From assembly GCA_954871525.1 (NCBI GenBank), contig OX940865.1, positions 27,760,420-27,824,419 on the forward strand: DNA of 64,000 nt, read 5' to 3'. How positions within the stretch are numbered: the stretch's first letter is position 1; each line of letters starts with the position of its first letter. The notes beneath the pieces are model-generated. The model saw only the letters and a list, made by a program, of their open reading frames with translations. It was not told where the DNA came from and searched no databases. This stretch comes from Parietaria judaica (lineage: Eukaryota; Streptophyta; Magnoliopsida; Rosales; Urticaceae). This document shows positions 63,301-64,000 of the stretch, piece by piece. Position numbers and translations under genes: made by a program.

Positions 63301-64000
63301 CTCAGCTCTACAGAAAATTTACAAAAGTACTCTAATAGTTCTTTCTTCTCCTTAACAGTACCTTTGAATTCATCTTCCCACACACCGTAGTTGTTCGTGA
63401 ACGGAAGATCCGGTCCGATGAGCCCGACACTCAATCCTAACTTAGCCGATTCTGCAGCCAGAGCAAGACCAGCCGGGCCACATCCGATCACCACCAAATC
63501 CAGTATCTGATCCCCGATCGAAATCGGAGGCAGCTAATACAAGAGAACAGAGAAAACAAAGAAAACTATGGTTATGGAAGGCAGAGAAAAACCTTATCCG
63601 TAGATGACATGAATTTAGATCAAACTCTCAAAATGTCAATGAACTCAAGAAAGCAAACGAATGCATGTATTCCGATTTCGACGTGAACATAAACGTTTCG
63701 AAGCGAAGTCAGAATCCATGGAAGCTCCAAAGAAAAAATTCCGTCCAAATTGGTCTACACTCTACAGAATCTCTTGACTAAGCTCAAACACAAACCATTT
63801 CCTCTCATTCATGAATCATCAACTCAAAGAGGAAACAGACAAACATCTGACAATCACAGAGCAATGATGAATATATATATATATATGTATATATGTATAG
63901 TGAGAGCAAACCTTGTCAGAGAGCTTGGCCTGCAGATCCATGTCCTTCCTCTGCTGCATTTGGACGAAGACGAGCTCGGATCCCCCGGCCTTGACGAAGT
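60359..64000 (-). CDS. LCYE: Lycopene epsilon-cyclase, 5' end beyond the window
   Basis: Plastid flavoprotein adding the epsilon ring to lycopene, the committed step toward alpha-carotene and lutein. On the minus strand eleven exons are visible and keep phase: 64000-63912 (partial), 63533-63362, 62883-62748, 62647-62537, 62387-62285, 61906-61757, 61670-61563, 61435-61339, 61205-61104, 60795-60663, 60524-60359; about 455 aa. The transit peptide and first residues lie past 64000. The FAD-binding motif is 'LDLVVIGCGPAGLALAAESA', followed by 'NNYGVWEDEF', 'ILIGRAYGRVSRHLLHEEL', 'NPYDPSLMVFMDYRDY', 'FLYAMPISPTKVFFEETCLA', 'GGSLPNTQQKNLAFGAAASM' and the C-terminal 'RHLMSDPTGATMIRTYLTL'. These separate it from lycopene beta-cyclase. 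The copy looks intact. One intron contains a perfect 21-bp hairpin. Confidence 0.95.
61227..61250. repeat. TA microsatellite next to a T run in an LCYE intron
   Basis: A T run (about 61208-61227) followed by TA repeats, immediately beyond the exon starting at 61205. On the coding strand this places a long A run just before the acceptor, instead of the usual pyrimidine tract. Confidence 0.7.
61955..62000. repeat. Perfect 21-bp inverted repeat with 4-nt loop in an LCYE intron
   Basis: Arm 61955-61975 (begins AAACTGTATGACTGGATAAA) is exactly complementary to 61980-62000, with loop ACGC at 61976-61979. It lies about 50-95 nt upstream of the 3' splice site of the intron 62284-61907 in the transcript, near where a branch point would be. 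Confidence 0.9.

Overview
The window is nuclear DNA from a flowering plant, most likely a eudicot. It has AT-rich intergenic DNA, GT-AG introns of about 60-1,000 bp, transposon remnants and typical angiosperm gene families. I find eleven protein-coding genes, ten complete and one running off the right edge. Coding spans and strands: UDP-glycosyltransferase (1733-3600, +); USP/kinase/U-box protein (4829-9649, +); glyoxalase/VOC protein (10234-11602, -); transposase-derived HARBI1/ALP1-like protein (16859-18247, +); NDR-type AGC kinase (20073-24277, +); large Ser/Arg-rich nuclear-type protein related to Arabidopsis At4g29790 (28324-35451, +); clade A ABI1-type PP2C (40914-42704, +); MAP kinase kinase of the MKK1/MKK2 group (44133-46969, -); CFIm25-type cleavage factor (51830-53749, -); small 'L18a-like' membrane protein (58290-59620, +); and lycopene epsilon-cyclase (60359 to beyond 64000, -). 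Exon models were built by hand from reading frame, splice signals and family similarity. All coding junctions keep phase.

Layout. 0-12 kb holds a glycosyltransferase whose start lies 54 bp after a solo LTR, then the U-box kinase and the glyoxalase. 12-16.8 kb is repeat-rich, with a foldback element, half of a Mutator-like hairpin element and a second solo LTR. 16.8-54 kb is a gene block that, from memory, matches Arabidopsis At4g29780-At4g29820 (HARBI1-like, Ser/Arg-rich protein, MKK2, CFIm25). It also contains an NDR kinase, as beside At2g19390, and an ABI1-type PP2C, as beside MKK1 in Arabidopsis. The window therefore appears to keep an arrangement that Arabidopsis has split among paralogous segments. 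54-58 kb is AT-rich with another foldback element. 58-64 kb holds a convergent pair, the small membrane protein and the carotenoid cyclase.

How the genes relate. Several are signalling components: the ABA co-receptor phosphatase, MAPKK, NDR kinase and U-box kinase. Others act in RNA 3' processing (CFIm25), lutein synthesis (LCYE), detoxification (VOC) and specialised metabolism (UGT). They are independent transcription units, not an operon or biosynthetic cluster. I did not find a wholly new system. The most unusual signals are the two solo LTRs with intact target-site duplications, a chloroplast accD fragment inside an intron, the 992-bp Mutator-like hairpin, the transposase-derived gene with lost catalytic residues, and a perfect 21-bp hairpin in a lycopene cyclase intron.
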